Positions 46,092 to 58,476 of a stretch of DNA of 64,000 nucleotides are shown here, one piece after another; the stretch's first letter is position 1, and each line of letters begins with the position of its first letter. A model generated the notes under the pieces. It saw nothing but the letters and a program-made list of their open reading frames with translations. It made no database searches and had not been told where the DNA came from. The DNA lies in assembly GCF_000600335.2 (NCBI RefSeq), contig NZ_KK088555.1:39019-103018 (forward strand), given 5' to 3'. Made by a program: the position numbers and the translations under genes. This stretch comes from Rubellimicrobium mesophilum DSM 19309 (GTDB lineage Bacteria > Pseudomonadota > Alphaproteobacteria > Rhodobacterales > Rhodobacteraceae).

Positions 46092-47024
46092 TCAGACCTC
46101 GCTCACCAGCGGCTCCCCCGCGAAGTGCGCGCGAAGGTTCGCCAGCACGTTCGCGGACATGGCGTCGCGGGTCTCCCGCGTGGCGCTGCCGACGTGGGGG
46201 GTGAGGACGACGTTGGGGAGCCCGGTGAGGCGCGGGTCGGGTCGGGGCTCGTTCCACATCACGTCGAGGGCGGCTCCGCCGAGGCGGCCCGTGGCGAGGG
46301 CCTCGATCAGGGCGGGCTCGTCCACGATGCTGCCGCGCGCGACGTTGACGAGGAGGCCCTCGGGGCCGAGGGCGTCGAGGACCTCGGCGTTCACCATCTT
46401 CGCCGTCTCGGGGCCGCCGGGAACGATGACCACGAGGATGTCCGACCGCTCCGCAAGGCGGAAGAGGGAGGGCTCGTGCTCGTAGGGGACCTCGCGCGGG
46501 GTGCGGGTGGTGTAGGCGATGCGGAGGCCGAAGGACTCGGCGCGCTTCGCCACGGCGCTGCCGATGGTGCCGAGGCCGAGGATGCCAAGCGTCCGGCCCT
46601 GGAGGGCGCGGCCGAGGGGGAATTCCCCATTGGCCCAGGCGCCGGTGCGGACGTGGGCGTCGAGTGCGGGGAGGGCCTTCCAGCCGGCGAGGAGGAGCAT
46701 GAGCGCGACGTCGGCGACCTCCTCGGCCAGGGCGACGGCGGGGTTGGTGAGGGGGATGTCGCGGGCCTTGAGGGCGGCGCGGTCGATGCCTTCGAGGCCG
46801 GCCGAGCCGGAGGCCACGAGGCGGAGGTTGGGGAGGCGCCCGATCTGCGCGGCGGTCAGGCCCTTGTGGCCATCGGTGACGACCGCCTCGATGCGGGGCC
46901 CGAAGCGGTCGAGGAGCAGGTCGGGCTCGTCGGAGAGGTCGAGGCGGTGGACCTCGCAGGCGGCCTCGAGCTCGGACTGCCGGGCGGGGCTCAGGGGCTG
47001 GAGGACGAGGACGGCGGGGATCAT
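46092..47024 (-). CDS. D-2-hydroxyacid dehydrogenase
   Basis: The product is 310 residues. The NAD motif GILGLGTIGSAVAKRAESFG lies near residue 148. Catalytic residues are seen in LVNVARGSIVDEPALIEAL (arginine), DVMWNEPRPDP (glutamate) and LTPHVGSATRETRD (histidine). It resembles glyoxylate/hydroxypyruvate reductases. It overlaps the end of the upstream transporter gene by four bases (ATGA), so the transporter may move a related acid. Confidence 0.93.
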   Translation of the reverse strand: MIPAVLVLQPLSPARQSELEAACEVHRLDLSDEPDLLLDRFGPRIEAVVTDGHKGLTAAQIGRLPNLRLVASGSAGLEGIDRAALKARDIPLTNPAVALAEEVADVALMLLLAGWKALPALDAHVRTGAWANGEFPLGRALQGRTLGILGLGTIGSAVAKRAESFGLRIAYTTRTPREVPYEHEPSLFRLAERSDILVVIVPGGPETAKMVNAEVLDALGPEGLLVNVARGSIVDEPALIEALATGRLGGAALDVMWNEPRPDPRLTGLPNVVLTPHVGSATRETRDAMSANVLANLRAHFAGEPLVSEV

Positions 47025-47917
47025 GCGGACTCCTTGAGCCGACGGACGCGCTCGCGCCAGAGGGTGAAAAGGCCGGCGGCGACCACGATGCCGCCGCCGA
47101 TCACGGTGGTCGTGTGCAGCGTCTCGTGGAACACGGTGACGCCGATGGCGGAGGCGAAGACGAGCTGGAGGTAGGCGAAGGGCTGGACGATGGCGGCCTC
47201 GGCGACCTCGTAGGTCTTGATGAGGAGCCAGTGGCCGAGCACGCCGGTCATGCAGAGGACCGCCATCATGGCCCAGTCGGCGGGGGACATCGGCTCCCAC
47301 ATCGGCAGGCCCACGAAGGTCATGGCGACGGCGCCGCCGACGCCCGTCCAGAAGAAGCTGGTCGCCGCGCTGTCCCGGCGGGAGACGAGGCGGGTGAGCA
47401 GGCTGTAGAGCGCGAACATGGCGGCGCCGATCAGCGGCACCACGGCGGCGAGGTCGAAGACGGCGACCCCCGGGCGCAGGATCACGACGATGCCCAGGAA
47501 GCCCACGCCGATCGCGGCCCAGCGGCGCCAGCCGACCTTCTCGCCCAGCACGGGGCCGGAGAGGGCGGCGATGATGAGGGGGCAGGCGGCGAAGAGGGCG
47601 TGGCTCTGCGCTAGGCCCAGGAGGGTGAAGCCGTAGACCGTCACGCAGATCTCGGCCACGAGGAGCACGGCGCGGAAGATCTGGACGAAGGGCTGCGAGG
47701 TCGCGGCGGCGGCGCGGATCGAGCCCTGCTGCGCGCGGCCCAGGAGGATCACGAAGCCCGCGAAGAACCAGAAGCGGATCATCACGACCATGTAGACGTT
47801 GGTCGCCTCGGCGAGGTGGCGCGAGAGGCCGTCCTGCGCGGAGAAGACGAAGGAGGTCAGCGCCATCAGGGCGATGCCGAGGCGGGGATCGTTGCGCTGG
47901 GCGATGGCGACGGTCAT
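47021..47917 (-). CDS. EamA/DMT-family transporter
   Basis: The product is 298 residues with ten predicted helices in two EamA repeats. Blocks include IALMALTSFVFSAQDGLSRH, VYGFTLLGLAQSHALFAACP and LIIAALSGPVLGEKVGWRRW, repeated later as IVQPFAYLQLVFASAIGV. It is an inner-membrane exporter or importer of small metabolites. The start is the ATG before TVAIAQRND and overlaps the MnmD gene by four bases. Confidence 0.93.
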   Translation of the reverse strand: MTVAIAQRNDPRLGIALMALTSFVFSAQDGLSRHLAEATNVYMVVMIRFWFFAGFVILLGRAQQGSIRAAAATSQPFVQIFRAVLLVAEICVTVYGFTLLGLAQSHALFAACPLIIAALSGPVLGEKVGWRRWAAIGVGFLGIVVILRPGVAVFDLAAVVPLIGAAMFALYSLLTRLVSRRDSAATSFFWTGVGGAVAMTFVGLPMWEPMSPADWAMMAVLCMTGVLGHWLLIKTYEVAEAAIVQPFAYLQLVFASAIGVTVFHETLHTTTVIGGGIVVAAGLFTLWRERVRRLKESA

Positions 47918-48579
47918 GCGGGAGCCTTTGCAACGGACATGTGGCGCTTGGTGCCGAAGCCGGGGCGGCGTTCGACCGCGAGGCCGGCGTCGGCGAGGGC
48001 GCGGCGGACGTGGCCGGCGGCGCTGTAGGTGGCGAGGGTGCCGCCGGGCTTCAGGCGCCGTGCGACGGCCTGGAGGAGCGCGGGCTCCCACATCTCGGGG
48101 TTCCTGGCGGGGGAGAAGCCGTCGAGGTAGGCGGCGTCGGCCCGGCTCTCCCAGGCGGGAAGGGTTTCTCTTGCGTCGCCCTCGACGATCCGGAGGGTCA
48201 CGTCGCCGAAGGTCCAGGGGCCGGGGGCGCGGAGGGCCTGCGTGAGCTCGGCGGCCTCCGGGGCGATCTCGGGGAAGGCCGAGAGGGCGCGGGCGCGGTC
48301 CTCGGGCGACATCGGGAAGGCTTCGAAGCTCGTGTAGGCGAGGGGGCCGGGGTTCGTGGCGCGGTGGGCCCGGAGGGTCACGAGGAAGTTGAGGCCGGTG
48401 CCGAATCCCAATTCGAGGATGGAGAACCCGGGGCGGAAGCGGGCGGGCAGTCCGTTTCCGGCGAGGAAGACGTGGCGCGTCTCCTCGAGCCCCCCCTGGA
48501 GGGAGAAGTAGGGGTCGTCGAAGCGGCGCGAGACGGGGGTGGCGTCGCGCCAGTCGATCTGGGCGGTCTGGTCCGGCAT
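47914..48579 (-). CDS. mnmD: tRNA wobble-uridine methyltransferase MnmD
   Basis: The product is 221 residues, the methyltransferase half of MnmC as a separate protein. The SAM motif ILELGFGTGLNFLVTLRAH is near residue 50, and VEGDAR, then YLDGFSPARNPEMW, are the catalytic and binding blocks. GTLATYSAAGHVRRAL closes the domain. It completes mnm5s2U34 in tRNA. The start is MPDQTAQIDWRDA. The oxidoreductase half seems to be encoded by the divergent gene 50 bases away. Confidence 0.92.
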   Translation of the reverse strand: MPDQTAQIDWRDATPVSRRFDDPYFSLQGGLEETRHVFLAGNGLPARFRPGFSILELGFGTGLNFLVTLRAHRATNPGPLAYTSFEAFPMSPEDRARALSAFPEIAPEAAELTQALRAPGPWTFGDVTLRIVEGDARETLPAWESRADAAYLDGFSPARNPEMWEPALLQAVARRLKPGGTLATYSAAGHVRRALADAGLAVERRPGFGTKRHMSVAKAPA

Positions 48580-48629
48580 GGGCGCGCGTGGTTGAAGGTC
48601 GGCGCCGGGTATGGGTCGAGGGGGCGGGA

Positions 48630-49619
48630 ATGGCAAGGATCGACGTGACCGTGCGGGGGGCCGGGGTGCTGGGGCTCGCCTGCGCGTGGAGCTGCGCGGA
48701 GAGGGGCGCGCGGGTGCGCGTGGTGGACCCCTTCGGCGTGGGCGCGGGGGCGAGCGGCGGGGTGATGGGGGCGCTGTCGCCGCACGCGCCGGAGGGCTGG
48801 GACGAGGGGAAGGCGGCGCAGTTGGAATCGTTGCGGATGCAGGAGGGGTTCTGGGCGCGTGTGCGGGAGGCCGGGGAGGAGGACCCTGGCTATGCACGGA
48901 CGGGGCGGCTGATGCCGATGGCGGACGAGAAGGGGCTGGAGGCGGCGCGGCGGCGGGAGGTGGCGGCGCGGGAGCTGTGGGGCGGCTCGGGGGAGTGGCG
49001 CGTCGAGCCGGTCGCGGAGGGCTGGGGGCCGGTGTCGGCCTCGGGCGTCCGGGTGCGGGACACGCTGGCGGCGCGGGTGGCGCCCCGACGGGGACTCTCG
49101 GCGCTGGTGGCGGCGATCCGGGCGAAGGGCGGGGAGGTGGTGCGCGACGGCGCGGAGGAAGGAGCGGTGATCCTCGCGACCGGGGTGGCGGGCCTGGGCG
49201 GCGCGGGGGTGAAGGGGCAGGCGGCGGTGCTGCGGCTGCCGGGGGTCGAGGCGGAGCCGCAGGTCTACGCGGGCGGGGTCTATGTGGTGCCGCACGCGGA
49301 TGGGACCGTGGCGGTGGGGTCCACGGCGGAGAAGGAGTGGAGCGACCCGACCGGCACGGACGAGAAGCTGGAGGCGGTGATCGCCAAGGCTCGGGCGCTG
49401 GTGCCGGCGCTGGGGGAGGCCCCGGTGGTCGAGCGCTGGGCGGCGGTGCGGCCCCGGGCGGCCACGGGGCAGTTGTGGCTCGGGCGGGACGAGTCGGGGG
49501 CCTTCGTGGCGAACGGGGGGTTCCGCACGGGCTTCGGGATGGCGCCGCTGGCAGGGCGGTGGATGGCGGACCTGGTGCTGGAGGGGCGGGACGCGATCAC
49601 GGCGGCATTCCGGGCCTGA
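48630..49619 (+). CDS. FAD-dependent oxidoreductase, MnmC2-like (DAO family)
   Basis: The product is 329 residues from the ATG before ARIDVTVRGAG. The FAD motif is GAGVLGLACAWSCAERGA near residue 10, followed by GGVMGALSPHAPEGW and a C-terminal FVANGGFRTGFGMAPL. DAO-family enzymes oxidise amines. Its divergent neighbour is MnmD, so it probably is the cmnm5U demodifying half of the MnmC pair. A glycine-oxidase-like role cannot be excluded. A hairpin follows the stop. Confidence 0.85.
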   Translation: MARIDVTVRGAGVLGLACAWSCAERGARVRVVDPFGVGAGASGGVMGALSPHAPEGWDEGKAAQLESLRMQEGFWARVREAGEEDPGYARTGRLMPMADEKGLEAARRREVAARELWGGSGEWRVEPVAEGWGPVSASGVRVRDTLAARVAPRRGLSALVAAIRAKGGEVVRDGAEEGAVILATGVAGLGGAGVKGQAAVLRLPGVEAEPQVYAGGVYVVPHADGTVAVGSTAEKEWSDPTGTDEKLEAVIAKARALVPALGEAPVVERWAAVRPRAATGQLWLGRDESGAFVANGGFRTGFGMAPLAGRWMADLVLEGRDAITAAFRA

Positions 49620-49626
49620 GGCGCTC

Positions 49627-49658
49627 GGCCCCCCGGCGGCTTCGCCGCGCGGGGGGCC
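49627..49658 (+). terminator. Hairpin after the DAO-family gene
   Basis: GGCCCCCC pairs with GGGGGGCC, with an inner GGCGG/CCGC stem and a CTTCG loop region, eight bases after the stop. It lacks a T-run but is very stable. Confidence 0.55.
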
Positions 49659-49781
49659 CTTGGGTGACGCGGCCGCCGGCCCGGCCTTTCTGGCGCGGGC
49701 TTCGTCCCGGGGCGGCCGTTCGTCGATGTCCCGCGCGATGCCTGCCCTGCGCGGGGTGATTCGGTGTTTCGCAGAAGATGG

Positions 49782-49796
49782 TTAAGAAAGGGTTTA
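49782..49796. promoter_or_regulatory. CtrA-like motif (TTAA-N7-TTTA)
   Basis: TTAA and TTTA are spaced by seven bases, one mismatch from the CtrA box. The site is 107 bases upstream of the structured leader candidate, in a 561-base gap with no gene (49620-50180). Confidence 0.33.
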
Positions 49797-49902
49797 CGCG
49801 CTGGGAGGGGGCGCTGCCCCCGCCACGCGAGGCGCGACCCCCCGGATCATTTGGGCGCCAGATAAGGTAACGCTTCGTCAATCTTCTTCTGCCATACTGA
49901 TC

Positions 49903-50039
49903 GCACGGTACAGGCGGGGGTGACGAGCGCCCGGACGATCCTCCGGTGGAGGATCGTCAGCGAGGAACGATGACCGTGCCAGGTAAAGGCCCCCTTCGGG
50001 CTCGTGCCGAGGGGGATGACCCCCTGCTCCCTTACCTGG
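49903..50039 (+). ncRNA. Candidate structured leader RNA upstream of a ThDP enzyme gene
   Basis: GCACGGT (49903) pairs with ACCGTGC (49973), enclosing a perfect 11-base-pair hairpin (49934-49958). CCAGGTAA (49979) then pairs with TTACCTGG (50032), enclosing a CCCCC/GGGGG hairpin. The GGGGG at 50011-50015 can pair with CCCCC on either side, an on/off-like choice. It matches no riboswitch class I know. The ThDP gene begins 141 bases later, so it could be a cis-regulator or a separate small RNA. Confidence 0.45.
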
Positions 50040-50180
50040 CCGCAAATGTCCCGGGGGAGTCGCGCCGCGCGCGCAGGGGCGGAGCCCGCACGACGGCTCC
50101 ATCCGGCGCCTCCGCGTCATCCCTTGAGGCTCCCGGCCCTCTGGACCAAGGTGCGCCGCGACGGAAAAGGGGGACCCTTC

Positions 50181-51839
50181 ATGCGGCACGGTGGACAGAT
50201 TCTCGCGGACCAGCTTCGGCTCCATGGCGTGGGACGGGTGTTCTCTGTCCCGGGGGAGAGCTTCCTCGCGGTGCTGGACGGGTTGCACGAATCGGGCATC
50301 CGGAACGTCGTTTGCCGGCAGGAGGGCGGGGCCGCGATGATGGCCGAGGCGCAGGGCAAGATGACCGGCGAGCCCGGCATCTGCTTCGTGACGCGCGGGC
50401 CCGGGGCGACCAACGCGGCGGCGGGCGTGCACGTCGCGCGGCAGGATTCGACGCCCATGATCCTGTTCATCGGGCAGATCGACCAAGGGCACCGCGACCG
50501 CGAGGCCTTCCAGGAGGTGGACTTCCGCGCGATGTTCGGCCCCCTCGCCAAGTGGGCGGCCGAGATCGAGACGACCGAGCGCATCCCGGAATACGTCGCG
50601 CGGGCCTTCCGGGTCGCGACCTCCGGGCGGCCAGGGCCGGTGGTGCTGTCGCTGCCGGAGGACGTGCTGAACGAGGAGGCCGAGGTGCCGGACCGCGCAC
50701 CCGCCGGGCCCACGCTGGGGCCCGACTGGTCGGGCGCGGCGCGGGAGGCGATGGAGGTGCTGCGGGGCGCCGAGCGGCCACTGGTCGTCGTCGGCGGGCC
50801 GCACTGGTCGGCCGAGGCCGGGGCGGACCTAGTGCGGTTCGCGGAGGCGCAGGGCCTGCCGGTCGCGGCGGGGTTCCGGCGGCAGGACTACATGGACAAC
50901 CGGCACCCGAACTACGTCGGCGACCTGAACGTGGGGGTGAACCCGCGCCTCGCCAAGCGGCTGCGGGAGGCGGATGCGCTGCTGCTGCTGGGCACGCGGC
51001 TCGGGGACATCGAGACGCAGGGGTATACGCTTCTGGACCCCCGGGGGCACGGGAAGCGCATCGTCCATGTCCATCCCGACGCGGACGAGCCGGGGCGGGT
51101 CTGGGGAACGGAGCTTGCCGTGGCGGCGAGGGCGCCGGACTTCGTGGCGGCGCTGGCGCAACTGAACGGCGCGGGGGGCGACTGGGGCGAGTGGGTGAAG
51201 GGCGCGCGCGCCGACTACGAATGGTGGCGCACGCCGCAGGAAACGCCGGGCACCGTCAAGCAGGAGCAAGTGATCGCCTGGCTCTCCGCGAACCTGCCCG
51301 AGGACGCGATCCTGACCAACGGGGCGGGGAACTTCGCCGCCTTCCTGCACCGCTACTTCACTTACAAGGGGTATCGGACGCAGCTCGCGCCGACCTCCGG
51401 GTCGATGGGCTACGGCTTCCCGGCGGCGGTGGCGGCCTCGCTGGAATGCCCGGACCGCTGCGTGGTCTGCGTGGCGGGCGACGGCGACTTCCAGATGACG
51501 CTGAACGAGTTGAGCACCGCCGTGCAGTTCGGCGCGAAGCCGGTCGTGATCGTGATGAACAACGGCCGCTACGGGACGATCCGGATGCACCAGGAGCGGA
51601 CCTATCCGGGGCGGGTCTCGGGGACGGACCTCGCCAACCCGGACTATGCCGCGCTGGCCAGGGCCTATGGCGGCTACGGGGAGGTCGTGACGCGGATGGA
51701 GGAGTTCCCCCACGCGTTCCTTCGGGCGCGGGAGTGGGGGACGGTGGCGATCCTCGAGTGCCGCGTGGATTCGGAGGCGCTGACGCCGTCGCAGACGCTG
51801 AGCGCGGCGCGGGCGCAGGGGATGAAGGCGCGGGGCTGA
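50181..51839 (+). CDS. Thiamine-diphosphate-dependent enzyme, acetolactate synthase-like
   Basis: The product is 552 residues from the ATG after AAAAGGGGGACCCTTC. The catalytic glutamate is in VCRQEGGAAMM near residue 48, with TRGPGATNAAAGVHVA. The central domain has LVVVGGPHWS, and the C-terminal ThDP motif starts GDGDFQMTLNE and ends near MNNGRYGTIRM. It resembles the large catalytic subunit of acetolactate synthase but no regulatory subunit gene follows, so it may be a decarboxylase or carboligase with another substrate. It is only distantly like the ThDP enzyme encoded near 8 kb. Confidence 0.85.
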   Translation: MRHGGQILADQLRLHGVGRVFSVPGESFLAVLDGLHESGIRNVVCRQEGGAAMMAEAQGKMTGEPGICFVTRGPGATNAAAGVHVARQDSTPMILFIGQIDQGHRDREAFQEVDFRAMFGPLAKWAAEIETTERIPEYVARAFRVATSGRPGPVVLSLPEDVLNEEAEVPDRAPAGPTLGPDWSGAAREAMEVLRGAERPLVVVGGPHWSAEAGADLVRFAEAQGLPVAAGFRRQDYMDNRHPNYVGDLNVGVNPRLAKRLREADALLLLGTRLGDIETQGYTLLDPRGHGKRIVHVHPDADEPGRVWGTELAVAARAPDFVAALAQLNGAGGDWGEWVKGARADYEWWRTPQETPGTVKQEQVIAWLSANLPEDAILTNGAGNFAAFLHRYFTYKGYRTQLAPTSGSMGYGFPAAVAASLECPDRCVVCVAGDGDFQMTLNELSTAVQFGAKPVVIVMNNGRYGTIRMHQERTYPGRVSGTDLANPDYAALARAYGGYGEVVTRMEEFPHAFLRAREWGTVAILECRVDSEALTPSQTLSAARAQGMKARG

Positions 51840-52135
51840 CGCAGGCGGGCGACCCCGACCGTCCGGGGCGGCGAGGGACGCATAGGACCTCGCGGGGGGC
51901 TTCGCCCCGCCCGCGCTCGGGCGGCCGTGCCTGGGAACGTTCCCGATCCCCGAGGGCAGATTCCTCGGGGCCTGGGGGATCGAGCGCCCGCCCGCATTGG
52001 CCGCCCCTCCCGGGGGCCCTAGGTCTATCGGCGAGCAGGCCGGTCCGGTCCTGCGCCGGCGCCCGTCCCGAGGCGCCCATCGTGGGGCCGTGGGGGCGGG
52101 GCGCGCTTCCCCGATTCCCCATGGGAGGACGAGCC

Positions 52136-52708
52136 ATGTCCAACTTCTCGGTCGGCTATTTCGTCGGAAGCCTCGCCAAGGCCTCGATCAACCGGCGGCT
52201 CGCCAAGGCGCTGGTGCGCCTCGCGCCCGACAGCCTGGAGATGCGGGAGATCCCGTTCGGGTCGCTGCCGCTCTACAGCTACGACTACGACGCGGACTAT
52301 CCGCCGGTCGCGCGGGAGTTCAAGGCGGCCATCGCGGCGGTGGACGCGGTGCTCTTCGTGACGCCGGAGTACAACCGCTCGATCCCCGGAGGGCTCAAGA
52401 ACGCCATCGACTGGGCGAGCCGGCCCTGGGGGCAGAACTCCTTCACCCGCAAGCCGAGCGGCATCATCGGCACCTCGCCCGGCAAGATCGGCACCGCCGT
52501 GGGCCAGCAGCACCTCAAGAGCATCCTGAGCTTCTGCAACTCGCCCATGATGAACGCCATTGAGGCCTACATCCAGTTCACCCCGGACCTGATCTCGGAG
52601 GACGGCGAGGTGAGCGACGCCTCCACTCGCGACTTCCTGACCAACTACATGCAGGAGTTCAGCGACTTCATCGGCCGGGTCTACACGGCGCTGCCCCGGT
52701 CGGCGTGA
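52136..52708 (+). CDS. NADPH-dependent FMN reductase
   Basis: The product is 190 residues with a flavodoxin-like fold. Blocks are VGSLAKASINRRLAKAL near residue 11, FVTPEYNRSIPGGLKNAIDW near residue 75 and SPGKIGTAVGQQHLKSIL. These match YieF/ChrR-type reductases that pass electrons from NADPH to quinones or metals. GGGAGGACGAGCC precedes the ATG. It lies 296 bases after the ThDP gene with no gene between, so cotranscription is uncertain. Confidence 0.92.
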   Translation: MSNFSVGYFVGSLAKASINRRLAKALVRLAPDSLEMREIPFGSLPLYSYDYDADYPPVAREFKAAIAAVDAVLFVTPEYNRSIPGGLKNAIDWASRPWGQNSFTRKPSGIIGTSPGKIGTAVGQQHLKSILSFCNSPMMNAIEAYIQFTPDLISEDGEVSDASTRDFLTNYMQEFSDFIGRVYTALPRSA

Positions 52709-52730
52709 GCGGGGGCGACCTGCGGGCGGG

Positions 52731-53159
52731 TCACGGCAGGAGGCCCGCCATGCGAAGCTGCGCGGCCGTGACCTCGGGCAGGTCGGGCAAGGCGGAGAGC
52801 GGAAAGGCGCGGACCTCCGCGATCTCGAGGGACCAAGCGGGCGGGGCGTAGGCGACGTCCCTGACGAGGAAGACCTGGGCGATGCCCCGGCGGAAGTCGG
52901 GCCTATGGTGGAACTCGCCGATCCATGTGACGGCGCCGTGACGGAAGAGGCCGATCTCCTCGCGCAGCTCGCGCAGGGCGGCGGCCTGGGCGTCCTCGCC
53001 GCGCTTGAGGCCGCCTCCGGGCAGGCGCCAGCCGCGCGCATAGGTGAGGCGGACGAGGACAAGCTCGCCACCGGCGGTCAGGGGGACGGCGTGGGCGCCG
53101 GGCGAGAGGGGACGGGTGACGAACCAGACGGCGCGGCGACTGGCCTGGAAGGAGGACAT
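52731..53159 (-). CDS. NUDIX hydrolase
   Basis: The product is 142 residues. The Nudix box reads GGGLKRGEDAQAAALRELRE with EEIG following, the standard 23-residue motif with its metal-binding glutamates. It hydrolyses a nucleoside diphosphate linked to another moiety; the substrate is not predictable. It is downstream of the cobO frame on the same strand after 65 bases, so it may be at the end of the cobN transcript. Confidence 0.92.
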   Translation of the reverse strand: MSSFQASRRAVWFVTRPLSPGAHAVPLTAGGELVLVRLTYARGWRLPGGGLKRGEDAQAAALRELREEIGLFRHGAVTWIGEFHHRPDFRRGIAQVFLVRDVAYAPPAWSLEIAEVRAFPLSALPDLPEVTAAQLRMAGLLP

Positions 53160-53224
53160 CGCCGCCCGGAGCGCGAGCGCGGCGGCCCGCCTAACGGCGC
53201 CGCGCGGGCGCGGCGCGGGCGAGC

Positions 53225-54322
53225 TCAGAACTCCACCCCCGCCTGAGCCTTCACGCCGGAGCGGAAGGGGTGCTTGACGAGCTCCATCTCGGTCACGAGG
53301 TCGGCCTGCTCGATCAGGCGCTCGGCGGCGTTGCGGCCCGTGAGGACGACATGGGTGGTGGGGGGCTTCTCGGCGGCGAGGAAGGCCAGCACGTCGTCGA
53401 GCGGGATGTAGTCGTAGCGCAGCGCGATGTTGATCTCGTCGAGGAGGACCATGCGGTTCGCGGGGTCGCGGATCAGCTCCTTGGCCTTGTCCCAGGCGCG
53501 GGTGGCGGCGGCCACGTCGCGGGCGCGGTCCTGCGTCTCCCAGGTGAAGCCCTCGCCCATGGTGTGGAACTCGCAGAGGTCGGCGAAGTGGGCCTGGATG
53601 AGGTCGCGCTCGCCGGTGGACATGGCGCCCTTGATGAACTGGACGACCGCGCAGTGCATGTCGTGGGCGATGCAGCGGAAGATCATGCCGAAGGCGGCGG
53701 AGGATTTTCCCTTGCCCTTGCCGGTGTGGACGATGACGAGGCCCTTCTCCTCGGTCTTGGTGGACATGATCTTGTCGCGGGCGGCCTTTTTCTTGGCCAT
53801 CTTCGCGGCGTGGCGGGCGTCGTCGTGCTCGGGGGCCTCGGGGGTCGCGTCGGTCATGGGGGTCACTCGCTTCTCGAACCAGACGGAGGTGGGGCGGTCG
53901 TAGCCCTCGTGCGTCCTGGTGTGGGTTTCGACGTAGCCCTCGGAGCGGAAGAGGGCGTGGTTCTGCGTGAGCTCCACCCGGCAGCCGAGGGTGACGCGGG
54001 GCTTGTCCAGGGCCTTGGCGCGGGCCTCGGCGAGGCGCAGGAGGGCGCGGGCGTGGCCCCGGCGGCGGTGGTCGGGGTGGACGGAGAGGCGGCCGGCGTA
54101 GAGGCCGCCCTCCTCGGGGGTCAGGATGATGACGGCGGCGAGGGGGTCGCCGATGGTCCAGACCTCGCCGTCCGTGGCGAGGCGCAGGACGTCGGTCTCG
54201 GTCATCAGGTGCATGGAGGAGGGCGGGTCGATGACGCTCTCCAGCTCGGCGAAGGCCGTGCGGATCAGGGAGAGGACCTGCGGGAGGGCGGGGTCGGTCG
54301 GGAGGAGGCGGCGCGGGGTCAT
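53225..54322 (-). CDS. cobO: Cob(I)yrinic acid a,c-diamide adenosyltransferase CobO with GNAT domain upstream in the same frame
   Basis: The frame is 365 residues. The first 150 form a GNAT acetyltransferase (AGRLSVHPDHRRRGHARALL, then LFRSEGYVE). From methionine 156 it is a complete CobO of 210 residues: TKTEEKGLVIVHTGKGKGKS as the P-loop, RCIAHDMHCAVVQFIKGAMS, DEINIALRYDYIPLDDV. At the joint the sequence reads GTGACCCCCATGA. With one C fewer, the GNAT frame would stop on the TGA that overlaps the CobO ATG, the same ATGA junction used elsewhere in this operon. So two separate genes (CobO start 53857) are as likely as a true fusion. CobO adenosylates the corrinoid. Confidence 0.85.
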   Translation of the reverse strand: MTPRRLLPTDPALPQVLSLIRTAFAELESVIDPPSSMHLMTETDVLRLATDGEVWTIGDPLAAVIILTPEEGGLYAGRLSVHPDHRRRGHARALLRLAEARAKALDKPRVTLGCRVELTQNHALFRSEGYVETHTRTHEGYDRPTSVWFEKRVTPMTDATPEAPEHDDARHAAKMAKKKAARDKIMSTKTEEKGLVIVHTGKGKGKSSAAFGMIFRCIAHDMHCAVVQFIKGAMSTGERDLIQAHFADLCEFHTMGEGFTWETQDRARDVAAATRAWDKAKELIRDPANRMVLLDEINIALRYDYIPLDDVLAFLAAEKPPTTHVVLTGRNAAERLIEQADLVTEMELVKHPFRSGVKAQAGVEF

Positions 54323-54755
54323 GGGGCCTGGACCGGGCGGCCGTCGAGGCGCTTGGCGAGGAAGATGCGGGCCTGGCCAGGCGGATAGTCGGGGATGCGG
54401 CCGACCTCCTCGTAGCCGAGCTTCGCGTAGAAGCCGGGGGCCTGGAAGCTGTAGGTGTCGAGCCAGAGGCCGATGAGGTCGCGGGCGCGGGCCTCGTCCT
54501 CGGCGGCCTGCATGAGCCTGCTGCCGACGCCGGTGCCCTGGGCGTGCCTGGCGACGCCGAGGAGGTGGAGGAACATCCAGCGCTGGGTGATGCGGGCGGT
54601 GAGGCCGCCAAGCCAGCGGTCGCCGTCCCAGGCCTCCAAGGCGAGTTCCTTGGGCGTGAAGGGGAGGGCGGCGTCGCGGGCCTGCTCGAAGATCACGGCG
54701 AGGATGCGGTCGCGGGCCGCCGAGATGTCGGAGGGGGCGGGGCGGATCTCGACGG

Positions 54756-54759
<4 letters not shown>
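54319..54759 (-). CDS. GNAT-family N-acetyltransferase
   Basis: The product is 146 residues. Acetyl-CoA-binding motif A is visible as LLGVARHAQGTGVGSRLMQA near residue 67, and the late FYAKLGYEEVGRIPDYPPG block is typical. The acceptor is unknown. It overlaps cobN and the GNAT-CobO frame by four bases each, so it is firmly inside the cobalamin transcript. Confidence 0.9.
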
Positions 54760-58420
<3,661 letters not shown>

Positions 58421-58476
58421 CAGGTAGCGGCTGGCTTATATGGGTGGCCCAAGCGGGTCACGAAGGAGAGGCAGGA

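Noticed and set aside
49860..50100. Guanidine, TPP or cobalamin riboswitch, SRP RNA or 6S RNA before the ThDP gene
   Set aside because: The conserved core sequences of these classes are not present; only the pairing pattern is notable.
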